Part shown: piece after piece, positions 28,203-36,817 of the stretch | Numbering within the stretch: the stretch's first letter is position 1 | How the letters are laid out: each line of letters opens with the position of its first letter | DNA from: Hyphomonadaceae bacterium | GTDB taxonomy: Bacteria; Pseudomonadota; Alphaproteobacteria; Caulobacterales; Aquidulcibacteraceae | Direction of reading: 5' to 3' | Assembly: GCA_019753105.1 (NCBI GenBank) | Contig: JAIELJ010000002.1 | Span: 1-64,000 of the forward strand | Length of the DNA stretch: 64,000 bases | Translations under genes and position numbers: made by a program | The notes under the pieces: generated by a model | The model's input: only the letters and a program-made list of their open reading frames with translations | What the model was told of the DNA's origin: nothing | The model's database searches: none

Positions 28203-28267
28203 GTCTTACCGCCTCGTCCGTTCGCCCCGATACCGCCCGCCAGAGGCACGAGGGGAGAGGGTAAGAC
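28203..28267. repeat. Short intergenic inverted repeat downstream of ppdK
   Basis: GTCTTACC (28203-28210) and GGTAAGAC (28260-28267) are perfect inverse copies, with CCTCGT / ACGAGG pairing further in. A smaller hairpin GGTTCC-AAAC-GGAACC lies at 28172-28187. It could terminate ppdK transcription or be a degenerate palindromic repeat. Confidence 0.5.
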
Positions 28268-28278
28268 GGCCGGTGCTG

Positions 28279-28450
28279 AACGGAACCCGGTCGCCTGATG
28301 GGGCGCCCCTGTGGCCTTCGCGGAAGACTCAAACCACGTCGCTGAAAATGCGCGCCGAACCCACCTGCGCGCCCGTCTGCACCGGCTCGCTGGCCGCAGG
28401 TTTCACCTCCGCCCCGTCGCAGAGGGCCATGGTGCCGGCGTGGTTCCGTT
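28279..28450 (+). ncRNA. Rod-shaped structured RNA candidate (6S-like shape)
   Basis: In the 678-bp stretch between ppdK and the cell-wall hydrolase, about 172 bases fold as one long interrupted hairpin. AACGGAACC (28279-28287) pairs with GGTTCCGTT (28442-28450); GATGGGGCG (28297-28305) with CGCCCCGTC (28410-28418); CCTGTGGCC (28308-28316) with GGCCGCAGG (28392-28400); and GCGCGC with GCGCGC near the tip (28350-28355 / 28367-28372). A large open bubble lies between the third helix and the tip. Size and rod-with-bubble shape recall 6S RNA, but the usual zapA/ygfA neighbours are absent. Strand is uncertain. No convincing reading frame crosses it. Confidence 0.5.
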
Positions 28451-28752
28451 GCGTCAATCGGTAAGCGGGGCCGCGTCAGGTCGCCGCCCCCAAACTCGCC
28501 CGGTTGGTGAACTGGCCCGCATCTCGCAAGGCTTTGGCCAGTTTGGCCTTTCTCGCCGTGTCGGAGGCGCCGCGCTGACCGAAAGAAGTCAGGTCGAGGG
28601 CGGTGAAGTCGAGACTATGAACAAAAAGTCAATCGCCCCCCGGACGAGGGTCCTGTATCCCGCCTCTGGCTCGCCTCCCATTATTCGCGAGCCGAAACGT
28701 AATCACCTGTTGCGGAATATTTGGCGCTCATCTGTCCCAAATCTGCACAGCG

Positions 28753-28767
28753 TTAAGCGGGGCTTAA
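28753..28767 (+). promoter_or_regulatory. Full CtrA-type site, TTAA-N7-TTAA
   Basis: TTAAGCGGGGCTTAA matches the CtrA consensus TTAA-N7-TTAA(C) except for the final C. It lies 63-77 bases before my chosen start of the SleB-type hydrolase gene, so that a promoter with CtrA at its -35 region would start transcription just ahead of that ATG. A GATTC (GANTC) site follows at 28813-28817. Confidence 0.55.
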
Positions 28768-28829
28768 TGACTTTCACGTTGTTCTGGCGACGATTGACTA
28801 ATCTTGCGGGCGAGATTCGGACCCAAGTT

Positions 28830-29762
28830 ATGGTAGAAATCGATCGGAACCCTCTGGCGGTGCGCCAGGGTGCAGCGACGATCATGTGCCTTGCAGCCGC
28901 TGCGGTTGCGATGCCCGTGATCTCGCACCGCGCCGCTGAGCAGCGCGATGGCGCCGAATGGGCCGCGACGTCTACCGCTTTCCAAGCGCAGTTCGAGCAA
29001 AACCTGCTCGCAGCCGCTGAACCAAACGCACGCATCGAACTCGTTACTTCGCGCGGCCCGGATGGCTTGCGCGCCCGTGGCACGGCCACCGTGTTCGACA
29101 CCGCTGACGCGCGCGCCATGATGCTGCAAGCCGTTCTGCGCGGTCCGTCCGCGCCGGCCGAACAGCCGCGCACCGCCGAAACCCAGATCGACACCCGCCA
29201 GCATGATTGCTTGGCGCGCGCCATTTACTACGAGGCCCGCGGCGAAACCCAAGAGGGTCAAGTCGCCGTCGCCGAAGTGATCATGAACCGGACGCGCTCG
29301 CGCGCTTATCCGAACACGATCTGCCGCGTCGTCTATCAGGGCTCTGAGCGGTCGACTGGCTGCCAGTTCACCTTCACCTGCGATGGGTCGGCTCGCCATC
29401 AGCCGCGCGGCCGCGCCTGGGATCGCGCCCAGCGCATCGCTACCGCCGTCATGCTCGGTTACAACCGTCCGATGACGGGCGGCGCCACGCACTATCACAC
29501 GACGGAAGTGAACCCGGTCTGGAACTCAGGGTTGGTCCCGACGACCCGTATCGGCGTCCACCAGTTCTACCGTTTCCCGAACCGCGCCGAGCGCGCCTAC
29601 TATCAAGAAGCGCTTGAGCGCCGCCGTGGCTCCGGCCGTCGTGCAGTTGCGCCGGCCGAAACAGACTTGATCCCGGAAGCCTCGGATGCGGCCACGGAAG
29701 TGGAAGCGCCGGCGACCGAAAGTGAAATCCCCGCCGCCACCGGCGAGGAAGTCGCGACCTGA
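28830..29762 (+). CDS. Cell wall hydrolase, SleB (Hydrolase_2) domain
   Basis: 310 aa from the ATG at 28830. The N-terminus has a membrane anchor or signal (GAATIMCLAAAAVAMPVISH). The SleB/CwlJ domain spans about residues 130-245: DCLARAIYYEARGETQEGQ, AVAEVIMNRTRSRAYPNTIC and CQFTFTCDG, with the Glu of YYEARGE probably catalytic. The enzyme is a peptidoglycan hydrolase of the transglycosylase type. The Pro/Ala/Glu-rich tail (about 265-310) looks disordered. The frame is open further upstream (ATGs at 28767, 28617, 28311), but that part has non-coding-like codon use and contains the CtrA-type site, so I prefer 28830. Confidence 0.88.
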   Translation: MVEIDRNPLAVRQGAATIMCLAAAAVAMPVISHRAAEQRDGAEWAATSTAFQAQFEQNLLAAAEPNARIELVTSRGPDGLRARGTATVFDTADARAMMLQAVLRGPSAPAEQPRTAETQIDTRQHDCLARAIYYEARGETQEGQVAVAEVIMNRTRSRAYPNTICRVVYQGSERSTGCQFTFTCDGSARHQPRGRAWDRAQRIATAVMLGYNRPMTGGATHYHTTEVNPVWNSGLVPTTRIGVHQFYRFPNRAERAYYQEALERRRGSGRRAVAPAETDLIPEASDAATEVEAPATESEIPAATGEEVAT

Positions 29763-29785
29763 GATCGGGCGAACTGGAGTTTAAA

Positions 29786-29814
29786 GCGGCGGGCCTGATG
29801 GTCCGCCGTTTTTG
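29786..29814 (+). terminator. Rho-independent terminator after the SleB-type gene
   Basis: CGGCGGGCC-TGAT-GGTCCGCCG forms a nine-bp stem (one G-T) with a tetraloop and is followed by TTTTTG. It is 24 bases past the stop and just before the convergent SDR gene. Confidence 0.9.
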
Positions 29815-29823
29815 TTTGGGCGG

Positions 29824-30624
29824 TTAGTCGTCGCCCATCATCATCTTGATGCGGTTTCGGAGCGCGTTCGGAAAGAAGCGCGCAGCAAAGCGTGTGCGTT
29901 CGGCCTCTTTGCCGACCATGTAGTGGATATCGCTACCGTGCGCGGCGTCCCATGCGCGCTCCGCCGCCATCCGCACCGGATAGATCGGCGTCTTGTTCTC
30001 GATCAGGGCATCGCGGACGCGACGGTTCGAGCCCGGCTCAGGAATGCCATCGATGATCGGCGTGTCCATGAACCACGGCATCAGGCTCACAACACGCACG
30101 CCGAAGCGCGAATACTCAACGTCTAAAGCTTCAGTGAGTCCGCGAACGCCGAACTTGCTGGCGCAATAGACAGCCATGCGCGGCGCGCCCATCACGCCCG
30201 CAACCGATGCAACGTTCACAATCCGCGCGCCTGGCGTTTCACGCAGCAGCGGCAACGCTTCCGCGCAGCCATTGATCACGCCCTTCAGGTTCACATCGAG
30301 CACGAGATCGATGTCGGCCTCCGGCATGTCCTCAAGCAATCCGCCTTTGCCGACGCCAGCGTTGTTGAACAGCACATGCATGCGCCGCCCGGTCGCGGTG
30401 CCGAACCCATCCATCGCCCGTTTCCATGCTGCGCGGTCGCGCGTGTCGAGCATCATCGAAATGCGCTGGCCTTCGGGCAGCAATGCAGCGGTTTCTTCCA
30501 GCCCTTGCTGATTGATGTCGGAGAGACCGACGAACCAACCGCGCTCGGCAAAGAGCTGCGCCGTTGCGCGGCCAATGCCGGAGCCTGCGCCCGTAACGAA
30601 GATCGATTTTTGCGGTTCAGCCAT
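29824..30624 (-). CDS. Short-chain dehydrogenase/reductase
   Basis: 266 aa from the ATG at 30624. A classical SDR: nucleotide-binding TGAGSGIG (residues about 12-19), NNAG in LFNNAGVGKGG, catalytic Ser in VNVASVAGV, and YCASK (Tyr/Lys). Asp in LSDINQQ at the end of strand two suggests NAD(H) rather than NADP(H). Substrate unknown. The longer frame (start 30873) overlaps the neighbouring gene and adds Arg-rich shadow sequence. Confidence 0.92.
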   Translation of the reverse strand: MAEPQKSIFVTGAGSGIGRATAQLFAERGWFVGLSDINQQGLEETAALLPEGQRISMMLDTRDRAAWKRAMDGFGTATGRRMHVLFNNAGVGKGGLLEDMPEADIDLVLDVNLKGVINGCAEALPLLRETPGARIVNVASVAGVMGAPRMAVYCASKFGVRGLTEALDVEYSRFGVRVVSLMPWFMDTPIIDGIPEPGSNRRVRDALIENKTPIYPVRMAAERAWDAAHGSDIHYMVGKEAERTRFAARFFPNALRNRIKMMMGDD

Positions 30625-30655
30625 AAACGAGTGGTCCGCCCGAACGCGGCGTGCG

Positions 30656-31621
30656 TCAAGCGTGCCGCAGCGTCCGCCGCAGTGCAGCAGGCGGCGCGCC
30701 GTAGAGCCGGACGAACGCACTCCGCATGCGCTCGGAATCGCCGAACCCCACGCGCTGCGCGATCTCTTGGATTGCGCCGCCACGCTCGAGCGCCGCACGT
30801 GCCGCTTCCGCCCGCATACGTTCCACTGCCTTAGCGGGCGTCGTGCCGGTATCGGCTGCGTATGCGCGTGCAAAGTTGCGCGGGCTCATCGCGGCTTGTT
30901 TCGCAAGCCGTTCGACTGAGAGGTCTTCGCCCAGATGATTACGCATCCATGCGTTCAGCTCATCGAACCGCGCGCTCTCCAGATCGAGCAGGGCGGAATG
31001 TTGCGTCTGCCCGCCGGGGCGCTTCGCATACACGACCATCTCGCGCGCGACCGCGGCGCTTACGTCAGCGCCTAGATCTTCCGCGATCAAAGCAAGCGCC
31101 AGATCAATGCCGGCGCTGACGCCGGCGGACGTCCAGACCTTGCCTTGTTTGATATAGATGCGATCAGCATCGACCTCGACACGAGGGAAGAGGCGCTTCA
31201 GCAGCGGCGCTTGGCGCCAGTGCGTGGTTGCGAGCTTGCGATCCAGCAGGCCAGTCTGCGCGAGAATGAACGCGCCCGAACACACGCTCGCCACGCGCCG
31301 CGCGCGCGGCGCCATGCTCTTGATCGGAACCGCGAGTTTGCCATCCCGCATCGCATCGCCAGTGCCGTTGCCGCCGGAGATAATCAGCGTGTCGATGTTT
31401 CGCTGTCCGCTCATCGCCTCTACCGGCATGCCGATGCCCGATGAACTCGCGCACACGCCCGCCTTCACCGCCGCCGCGCGGATCGCGTAAGCGTTCGGTA
31501 CAAAGCGGCTGGCGATCTCGAACGCCGCAATCGGCCCGGCGGCGTCCAAAATCTGAAACCCTGGAAACAGCGCGACCAGCACCGTTCGTGGCTTTGGCGG
31601 AAAACGAGGCTTCTTTGACAT
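30656..31621 (-). CDS. GlxA-type transcriptional regulator (DJ-1/PfpI plus AraC HTH)
   Basis: 321 aa. Residues about 12-185 form a DJ-1/PfpI domain (VLVALFPGFQILDAAGP; the nucleophile-elbow Cys in SVCSGAFILAQTGLL), and about 215-318 an AraC HTH pair (LSVERLAKQAAMSPRNFARA; IQEIAQRVGFGDSERMRSAF). These proteins are transcription factors whose DJ-1 part senses a small ligand. It is divergent from the isonitrile hydratase homologue, 52 bases apart, and is a plausible controller of it. Confidence 0.92.
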   Translation of the reverse strand: MSKKPRFPPKPRTVLVALFPGFQILDAAGPIAAFEIASRFVPNAYAIRAAAVKAGVCASSSGIGMPVEAMSGQRNIDTLIISGGNGTGDAMRDGKLAVPIKSMAPRARRVASVCSGAFILAQTGLLDRKLATTHWRQAPLLKRLFPRVEVDADRIYIKQGKVWTSAGVSAGIDLALALIAEDLGADVSAAVAREMVVYAKRPGGQTQHSALLDLESARFDELNAWMRNHLGEDLSVERLAKQAAMSPRNFARAYAADTGTTPAKAVERMRAEAARAALERGGAIQEIAQRVGFGDSERMRSAFVRLYGAPPAALRRTLRHA

Positions 31622-31673
31622 TTCCGCCAGAGCCTTGCGCGGCTAGTGTGGCGCTGTCAACGGAGCGCACGCC

Positions 31674-32357
31674 ATGGCCGATCCCTTCCGCATCGTCTTC
31701 ATTCTCTATCCAAAGCTTACGCAACTCGATTTCACCGGCCCCTACGAAGTGCTCGCGCGCATGCCCGGCGCTGAAGCGATCATCGCGTCGAAAGAGGGCG
31801 GCGAACTCGTCACCGAAATGGGCCTGACATTCGCGAACTTGCGCAAACTCGCCGACATCGACCGCGCCGACATGATCATGGTCCCAGGTGGCCCTGGCCA
31901 AACCGCCGCAATGCTCGATCTGGATTTCATGGCCGAAGTGAAACGCCTCGGCGCGAGCGCCGAATACATCACCTCTGTTTGCACCGGCTCTCTCATTCTT
32001 GCTGCCGCTGGCCTGATCACCGGCAAGCGTGCGGGGAGCCACTGGGCTTATCGCGATTTGCTCGAACGCTTTGGCGCCATCCCCGATGACGCGCGCGTCG
32101 TGCGCGATGGCAATTGCATCACCGGCGGCGGCGTCACCGCGGGTATCGATATCGCGCTCAGCATCGTCGCCGATCTGCGCGGACCCGATGTCGCCAAGAT
32201 GATCCAACTCTCCATCGAGTACGCGCCTGCGCCGCCGTTCAACTCAGGTCGCCCTGAGACTGCCGAGCCGCATACGGTTGCAGCGGTGAAGCAACTGTTC
32301 GCCGGCTTCGCCGCCGCGCGCTCCAAAGCCATCGACGAGGTGACCGGCCATGCTTGA
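31674..32357 (+). CDS. inhA: Isonitrile hydratase-like DJ-1/PfpI protein
   Basis: 227 aa. It belongs to the DJ-1 superfamily and resembles Pseudomonas putida isonitrile hydratase, which turns isonitriles into N-substituted formamides: FILYPKLTQLDFTGPYEVLA, TSVCTGSLILAAAGLITGKR (nucleophile Cys), HWAYRDLLERFGAIP and GGGVTAGIDIALS line up with what I recall of that enzyme. The true substrate may differ. It overlaps the DUF1272 gene by eight bases. Confidence 0.82.
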   Translation: MADPFRIVFILYPKLTQLDFTGPYEVLARMPGAEAIIASKEGGELVTEMGLTFANLRKLADIDRADMIMVPGGPGQTAAMLDLDFMAEVKRLGASAEYITSVCTGSLILAAAGLITGKRAGSHWAYRDLLERFGAIPDDARVVRDGNCITGGGVTAGIDIALSIVADLRGPDVAKMIQLSIEYAPAPPFNSGRPETAEPHTVAAVKQLFAGFAAARSKAIDEVTGHA

Positions 32358-32589
32358 ACTCCGCCCCAATTGCGAATGCTGCGATCGCGACCTGCCGCCC
32401 GAAAGCGCGGACGCGCGCATGTGCACCTTCGAGTGCACCTTCTGCGCTGAGTGCGCGGACGGCGTGCTCAAGGGCGCATGCCCGAACTGTGGTGGAGAAT
32501 TGGTCCGCCGGCCCATAAGGCCGGCGGACAAGTTGACGAAATATCCGGCTTCTACGAAGCGCGTGCTGCGCGCTTCGCCCTGCGCTTAA
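32350..32589 (+). CDS. DUF1272 small zinc-ribbon-like protein
   Basis: 79 aa. It has four CxxC-type pairs or near-pairs: CECC, CTFECTFCAEC and CPNC, the pattern of DUF1272, probably binding Zn2+. The stretch ending GGELVRRP is the family's usual C-terminus; the last 20 residues are basic and less conserved. Overlaps the isonitrile hydratase gene, so probably co-expressed, and its TAA shares bases with the stop of the convergent VWA gene. Confidence 0.88.
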   Translation: MLELRPNCECCDRDLPPESADARMCTFECTFCAECADGVLKGACPNCGGELVRRPIRPADKLTKYPASTKRVLRASPCA

Positions 32590-33215
32590 TCTGTATCGGC
32601 GTCTTTACGTTCTTCGGCGGTGAAGTTGCCCGCGTTGAGATCGCCCGTCTGCGAGTAGCGCGCTTGCGACGCGGCGGCATAACGCATCGCGGCGGCGAGC
32701 TTGCCCTTCTTCAGGCGCAGGTACTTGTCGCTCTGAATGCCGATCGCGCCAGCTTCGGTAAATGCGTCGACGTCGGCTGCCAAGAACGTCACCAGCCAGC
32801 CCTTGTTGTCCTGCCGGTCGGTGAGCAGGGCGCGGATGGTTCCTTTGGTGTGCTCCTTGCTGGCGTTCTCAAGCCCGTCGGTGAGGATGACGAGGGAGAC
32901 TTTCTCGCCGTCGCGCAGTTGCACTTTGTCCGTTTCGGCGACGACGTGGCCGATCGCGTCGAGCAGCGGGGTGCTGGCGCGCGGCACATAGTTCTGACGG
33001 CTGAGTTCGAGGAAGCTCTTCGCGGGCTCGGCGTTCTGCAAGAGATCGATGCTGTGGGAATCGAAAATCGTCAGCGAGAGACGCGCGTCAGTATCGTCTG
33101 AACGCCTCAACCCCATGACGTATTCATTGAAAGCGTCGATAGTTGTGTCGCGGCATGACTCCATTGAGCCGGAGCGATCGAGCAGAATGTGCGCGAAAAG
33201 CGGGGCTTTGGTCAT
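32586..33215 (-). CDS. VWA-domain protein
   Basis: 209 aa from the ATG at 33215 with ribosome site AAGGAG. Nearly the whole protein is one von Willebrand A domain. The metal (MIDAS) residues are in LLDRSGSMES (DxSxS), the Thr loop lies in ASTPLLDAIG, and the Asp in VILTDGLENAS. No signal peptide or membrane segment, so it acts in the cytoplasm. Such stand-alone VWA proteins often serve as tellurite/phage-type stress or AAA+ partners, but no partner gene is adjacent. Confidence 0.88.
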   Translation of the reverse strand: MTKAPLFAHILLDRSGSMESCRDTTIDAFNEYVMGLRRSDDTDARLSLTIFDSHSIDLLQNAEPAKSFLELSRQNYVPRASTPLLDAIGHVVAETDKVQLRDGEKVSLVILTDGLENASKEHTKGTIRALLTDRQDNKGWLVTFLAADVDAFTEAGAIGIQSDKYLRLKKGKLAAAMRYAAASQARYSQTGDLNAGNFTAEERKDADTD

Positions 33216-33307
33216 ATGGCATGGCTCCTTCTCCGCACGCCAGGGGACGCGCGGGATGGGGCAGATGGTTGCGACGCTCACGCCCGGCAAGGGGCGCGCG
33301 CAAATTG

Positions 33308-34153
33308 TTATGAAACGTCGAGGCCGACGTCGAGCGACGGCGCTGAATGTGTAAGCGCACCTACACTGATCACATCAACACCCGTCTCCGCCACTGCGAA
33401 CACGTTCTCGATCGTAATCCCGCCAGAGGCTTCGAGCAGCGTCTGGCCCTTAGCCAACTTCACCGCAGCCTTCATGTCCGCGAGCGAGAAATTGTCCAAC
33501 AGGATAGCGCTCGGCGGATGCGTCAGCGCTTGCTTCAGCTGATCGAGCGTATCGACTTCGATCTCGATCGCCGTCAAATGCGCCGCCGCTTTGAACGCTT
33601 TCTGCAACGCTTCAACCACGCCGCCTGCCGCGGCAATGTGATTGTCCTTGATCAGGATCGCGTCGTTCAACCCGTAGCGATGCGCGCCGCCGCCACCGAG
33701 GCGCACTGCGCGTTTCTCCAACGCGCGCAGGCCCGGCGTCGTTTTGCGCGTCGAGGCAATGATCACGCCCATGCCCGATACCGCATCCACATATTGCCGC
33801 GTCAGCGTCGCGATGCCTGAAAGGCGGCCGATGAAGTTGAGCATCGTGCGCTCAGCCGTCAGCACCGAACGCACCGCGCCTTCGATCTCAAGGATCGTGT
33901 CGCCAGTCTTTACCGATGACCCATCCGGCGCATTGATCACGTACTGAATGTCCGGATCGATCATCCAGCCCGCGAACGTCGCCACATCGAGGCCAGCGAC
34001 CACGCCAGGCTCGCGCGCGCGCACAACCCATTTGCCGTCGGCCTCCGGATCAATCAGCGCGTCAGTCGTCACATCGCCCGCGGCGCCGAGATCTTCGGCA
34101 AGCGCGAGCTTTACGATTGGCTCGAGGATAATGTCAGGCAGCGGCGGCAGCAT
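33308..34153 (-). CDS. nadC: Nicotinate-nucleotide pyrophosphorylase (carboxylating)
   Basis: 281 aa from the ATG at 34153. It makes nicotinate mononucleotide from quinolinate and PRPP. Landmarks: LALAEDLGAAGDVTTDALI at the N-terminus, ERTMLNFIGRLSGIATLT, IIASTRKTTPGLRALEKRAV and GGGGAHRYGLNDAILIKDNH for substrate binding. The open frame runs 172 codons further upstream, but that part is the antisense-like shadow of nadB. The start overlaps the end of nadB by 20 bases. Confidence 0.96.
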   Translation of the reverse strand: MLPPLPDIILEPIVKLALAEDLGAAGDVTTDALIDPEADGKWVVRAREPGVVAGLDVATFAGWMIDPDIQYVINAPDGSSVKTGDTILEIEGAVRSVLTAERTMLNFIGRLSGIATLTRQYVDAVSGMGVIIASTRKTTPGLRALEKRAVRLGGGGAHRYGLNDAILIKDNHIAAAGGVVEALQKAFKAAAHLTAIEIEVDTLDQLKQALTHPPSAILLDNFSLADMKAAVKLAKGQTLLEASGGITIENVFAVAETGVDVISVGALTHSAPSLDVGLDVS

Positions 34154-35603
34154 GGTCGGCGTCCGTGATGAAGCTGCGGTGCGGTTGGCCGGCATCGGGG
34201 AAGTCGCTCCTGAAATGGCCGCCGCGGCTTTCTTTGCGGGCGAGTGCGGCGGTGAGAATGAGGCGCGCGGCGACGAGCGCGTTGGCGCGGCCATGAGCAT
34301 TGCAGAGCGCATCGACGCGGTCGAGCGCAAGCTTAAGGCCGGTCGCGTCGCGGACGACGCTGACGTGGGTTTGCATGAGTTGGCGCAGTTCTGCGCGCGG
34401 TGCGTCCGGCAAATGTGGTGGCGCTTGCGCGTTTTCGGCTGCGAGCGCTGCGGGCGCTGCTTTCTCGCGCAAGCGGTCGGCGATGCGGTGGGCGAAGACG
34501 ACGGCTTCAAGCAAAGAATTGGAGGCGAGCCGATTTGCGCCGTGTGCGCCGGTCGATGCACATTCGCCAACGGCCCACAATCCATCGATGCTGGTGCGTC
34601 CCCACACGTCGGTCGCGATGCCGCCCATGTGGTAGTGCGCCGCCGGCGCGACAGGGATTGGCGAAACACGTGGATCGAGCCCTGCGCTCATGCAGGCTGC
34701 GAACACGGTGGGGAATTGCACCGGGAACGCCGAACTCACAGCTTCGCGTGCATCGAGAAACGCGCCGCGCCCGGCGAGGCGCTCAATGTGAATCGCGCGC
34801 GCCACGACATCGCGCGCCTCAAGTTCAGAGACGAACGCTTCGCCAGAGCGATTGATCAGCCGGGCGCCTTCGCCGCGCAAAGCTTCAGTCGCCAGCGGGG
34901 CAGGGTCGCGGCCGATATCGATCGCGGTTGGGTGAAACTGAACGAACTCAGGATCGGCAATCAGCGCGCCAATACGGGCAGCCATGGCTAGGCCCTGGCC
35001 CATGGCTTCGACTGGGTTTGTCGTGACGGCGTAGAGTCCGCCCGAGCCGCCGGTTGCGAGGATGGTCTCTTCCGCTTCGAACGTTTCGCCGTTCTCGCAC
35101 AGCACGCCACGCACGCGCCCGTTCGCGTCCTGAAGCAAGGCCCGCGCGCGCTTGTTCTCGACCACGTCGATGTGCAAAGCCGCGCGGGCCGCAGCGATCA
35201 GCGCGTCCATGATCGCCTTGCCGGCCAGATCGCCAGATACGCGCACCACACGCGGCCGCGAGTGCGCTGCTTCCAAGCTTTGCGCTAGCGCGCCGGTTTC
35301 CGTGCGATCGAACGGCACGCCGAGCGCGATGAGATCGAGCACGCGCGCCGGGCCTTCTTCCGCGATCAACCGCGCAATCGCCGGATCAACCAGCCCAGCG
35401 CCAGCCTTCACCGTATCATCCGCATGCAGCTGCGGATTGTCACCGGGCGCGAGCGCCGCCGCCAAACCGCCTTGCGCCCACGCCGACGCCGCAGCTTGTC
35501 CAAGCGGCGCTTGGCTCAGCACGGTCACACGGCGCGGCGCGAGTTTGAGCGCCAAGAAAAGCCCAGCGAGGCCAGCGCCGACGATCAGGATGCGATCACG
35601 CAT
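34134..35603 (-). CDS. nadB: L-aspartate oxidase
   Basis: 489 aa. This FAD flavoprotein oxidises aspartate to iminoaspartate for NadA. The dinucleotide fold opens the protein (LIVGAGLAGLFLALKLAPRR). The family blocks SAWAQGGLAAALAPGDNP, ETILATGGSGGLYAVTTNP, FVQFHPTAI and AAHYHMGGIATDVWGRTSI are present, and a short C-terminal helical domain ends with ESRGGHFRSDFP. Middle gene of nadA-nadB-nadC, with overlap to nadC. Confidence 0.97.
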   Translation of the reverse strand: MRDRILIVGAGLAGLFLALKLAPRRVTVLSQAPLGQAAASAWAQGGLAAALAPGDNPQLHADDTVKAGAGLVDPAIARLIAEEGPARVLDLIALGVPFDRTETGALAQSLEAAHSRPRVVRVSGDLAGKAIMDALIAAARAALHIDVVENKRARALLQDANGRVRGVLCENGETFEAEETILATGGSGGLYAVTTNPVEAMGQGLAMAARIGALIADPEFVQFHPTAIDIGRDPAPLATEALRGEGARLINRSGEAFVSELEARDVVARAIHIERLAGRGAFLDAREAVSSAFPVQFPTVFAACMSAGLDPRVSPIPVAPAAHYHMGGIATDVWGRTSIDGLWAVGECASTGAHGANRLASNSLLEAVVFAHRIADRLREKAAPAALAAENAQAPPHLPDAPRAELRQLMQTHVSVVRDATGLKLALDRVDALCNAHGRANALVAARLILTAALARKESRGGHFRSDFPDAGQPHRSFITDADHAAAAA

Positions 35604-35624
35604 GATGGCGGCGGGCGCTGGCGC

Positions 35625-36788
35625 TTAAACCAGTTCCACCGGCACTTCAGCGCGCGCCACCTCAAACGCGCGCGGCTTTTCCTTCGGCAGATCCAGCATG
35701 CGCTGGATCGCCAGCTTCGCGCGCACGCGGACGTCTTCCGGGATCGTCACTTCGTGCTGCATGTTGGCGAGCGCGTCATAGATGCCTTCGAGCGTAATGC
35801 GCTTCATGTGCGGGCAGAGATTGCACGGGCGTACGAAGTCAGTCCCCGGCGCAGCTTGCGCGACGTTGTCGCTCATCGAGCACTCAGTCAGCAGCACGAC
35901 CTTCGCCGGGCGCTTCTCGATCACATAATCTTGCAGCGCCGCCGTCGAGCCCGCGAAATCCGAAGCCGACATAACGTCTGGCGGGCATTCCGGGTGCGCG
36001 AGCACGACGATGCCCGGATGCGCTGCGCGCAATTCGGCGATGTCTTCAGCAGTGAAGCGCTCATGCACTTCGCAGCGTCCATACCAGGCGATGATCTTGA
36101 TGCCCGTTTGCGCCGCTACGTTCTTCGCCAAAAACTCATCTGGCAACAGAATGACGCGATCCGTATTCCATTCGCGCGCTGCCCATTCAACCACGGCCGC
36201 AGCGTTCGACGACGTGCAGCACACATCGCTTTCGGCTTTCACATCGGCTGAAGTGTTGACGTAGGTAACCACCGGCACGCCTGGGAAGCGCTCCTTGATC
36301 AAGCGCACATCGGCGCCCGTGATCGAAGCGGCGAGCGAGCAACCCGCGCGCATGTCAGGGATCAGCACCGTTTTCTCAGGCGCTAGAATCTTCGAGGTCT
36401 CGGCCATGAAGTGCACGCCGGCCTGCACGATGATCGCCGCATCCGTCTCCGCCGCTTCGCGCGCGAGCTGCAGCGAGTCGCCGCGGAAATCGCCGACGCA
36501 GTGGAAGATCTCCGACGTCATGTAATTGTGCGCGAGGATGACGGCGTTGCGCGCGACCTTCATCTCGTTGATCGCCGCGATCAGCGGCGCGTACGCTGGC
36601 CACTCAACGGCAGGCACGACGTGCTTGACCTTCTCATACAGGTGATCGGTTTTGGCCCGGACCTCGGGTGTGAACGCCAGCCCCCGGCGCGAGGCGGCGT
36701 TGAGCGCGCCCCAAGTGCCGTGGACAGCGCGAGCATCGCAGCTGCCCTCGGGCGTAGCGGTAAGGGGAGCATCAATAATGCGGGCCAT
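35625..36788 (-). CDS. nadA: Quinolinate synthase
   Basis: 387 aa. NadA condenses iminoaspartate with DHAP to quinolinate using a [4Fe-4S] cluster. Three cluster-type cysteines are visible in [16 protein letters not shown] and [12 protein letters not shown]. The repeated-domain motifs [35 protein letters not shown] and [13 protein letters not shown] are intact. First gene of the nad operon, with palindromic operators just upstream (36818-36901). Confidence 0.97.
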   Translation of the reverse strand: MARIIDAPLTATPEGSCDARAVHGTWGALNAASRRGLAFTPEVRAKTDHLYEKVKHVVPAVEWPAYAPLIAAINEMKVARNAVILAHNYMTSEIFHCVGDFRGDSLQLAREAAETDAAIIVQAGVHFMAETSKILAPEKTVLIPDMRAGCSLAASITGADVRLIKERFPGVPVVTYVNTSADVKAESDVCCTSSNAAAVVEWAAREWNTDRVILLPDEFLAKNVAAQTGIKIIAWYGRCEVHERFTAEDIAELRAAHPGIVVLAHPECPPDVMSASDFAGSTAALQDYVIEKRPAKVVLLTECSMSDNVAQAAPGTDFVRPCNLCPHMKRITLEGIYDALANMQHEVTIPEDVRVRAKLAIQRMLDLPKEKPRAFEVARAEVPVELV

Positions 36789-36817
36789 GTGGGCCTCCCG
36801 TACGTCGCTGAGCTTGG

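Noticed and set aside
28335-28464. Short plus-strand frame in the ppdK-sleB gap
   Set aside because: It lies inside the RNA candidate, has no ribosome site, and its residues (many Cys, Pro, Arg) look non-coding.
28311-28829. Longer N-terminus for the SleB-type hydrolase, starting at 28311, 28617 or 28767
   Set aside because: The extension runs through the structured RNA candidate and the CtrA-type site and has codon use unlike the rest of the gene.
32586-32589. Four-base overlaps between convergent stop codons (also at 39008-39011)
   Set aside because: Noted as tight packing; common in compact genomes and not evidence of a special mechanism.
34154-34669. 172-residue N-terminal extension of NadC
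   Set aside because: It overlaps the nadB coding region in another frame and lacks any NadC homology; family N-terminus begins at the ATG at 34153.
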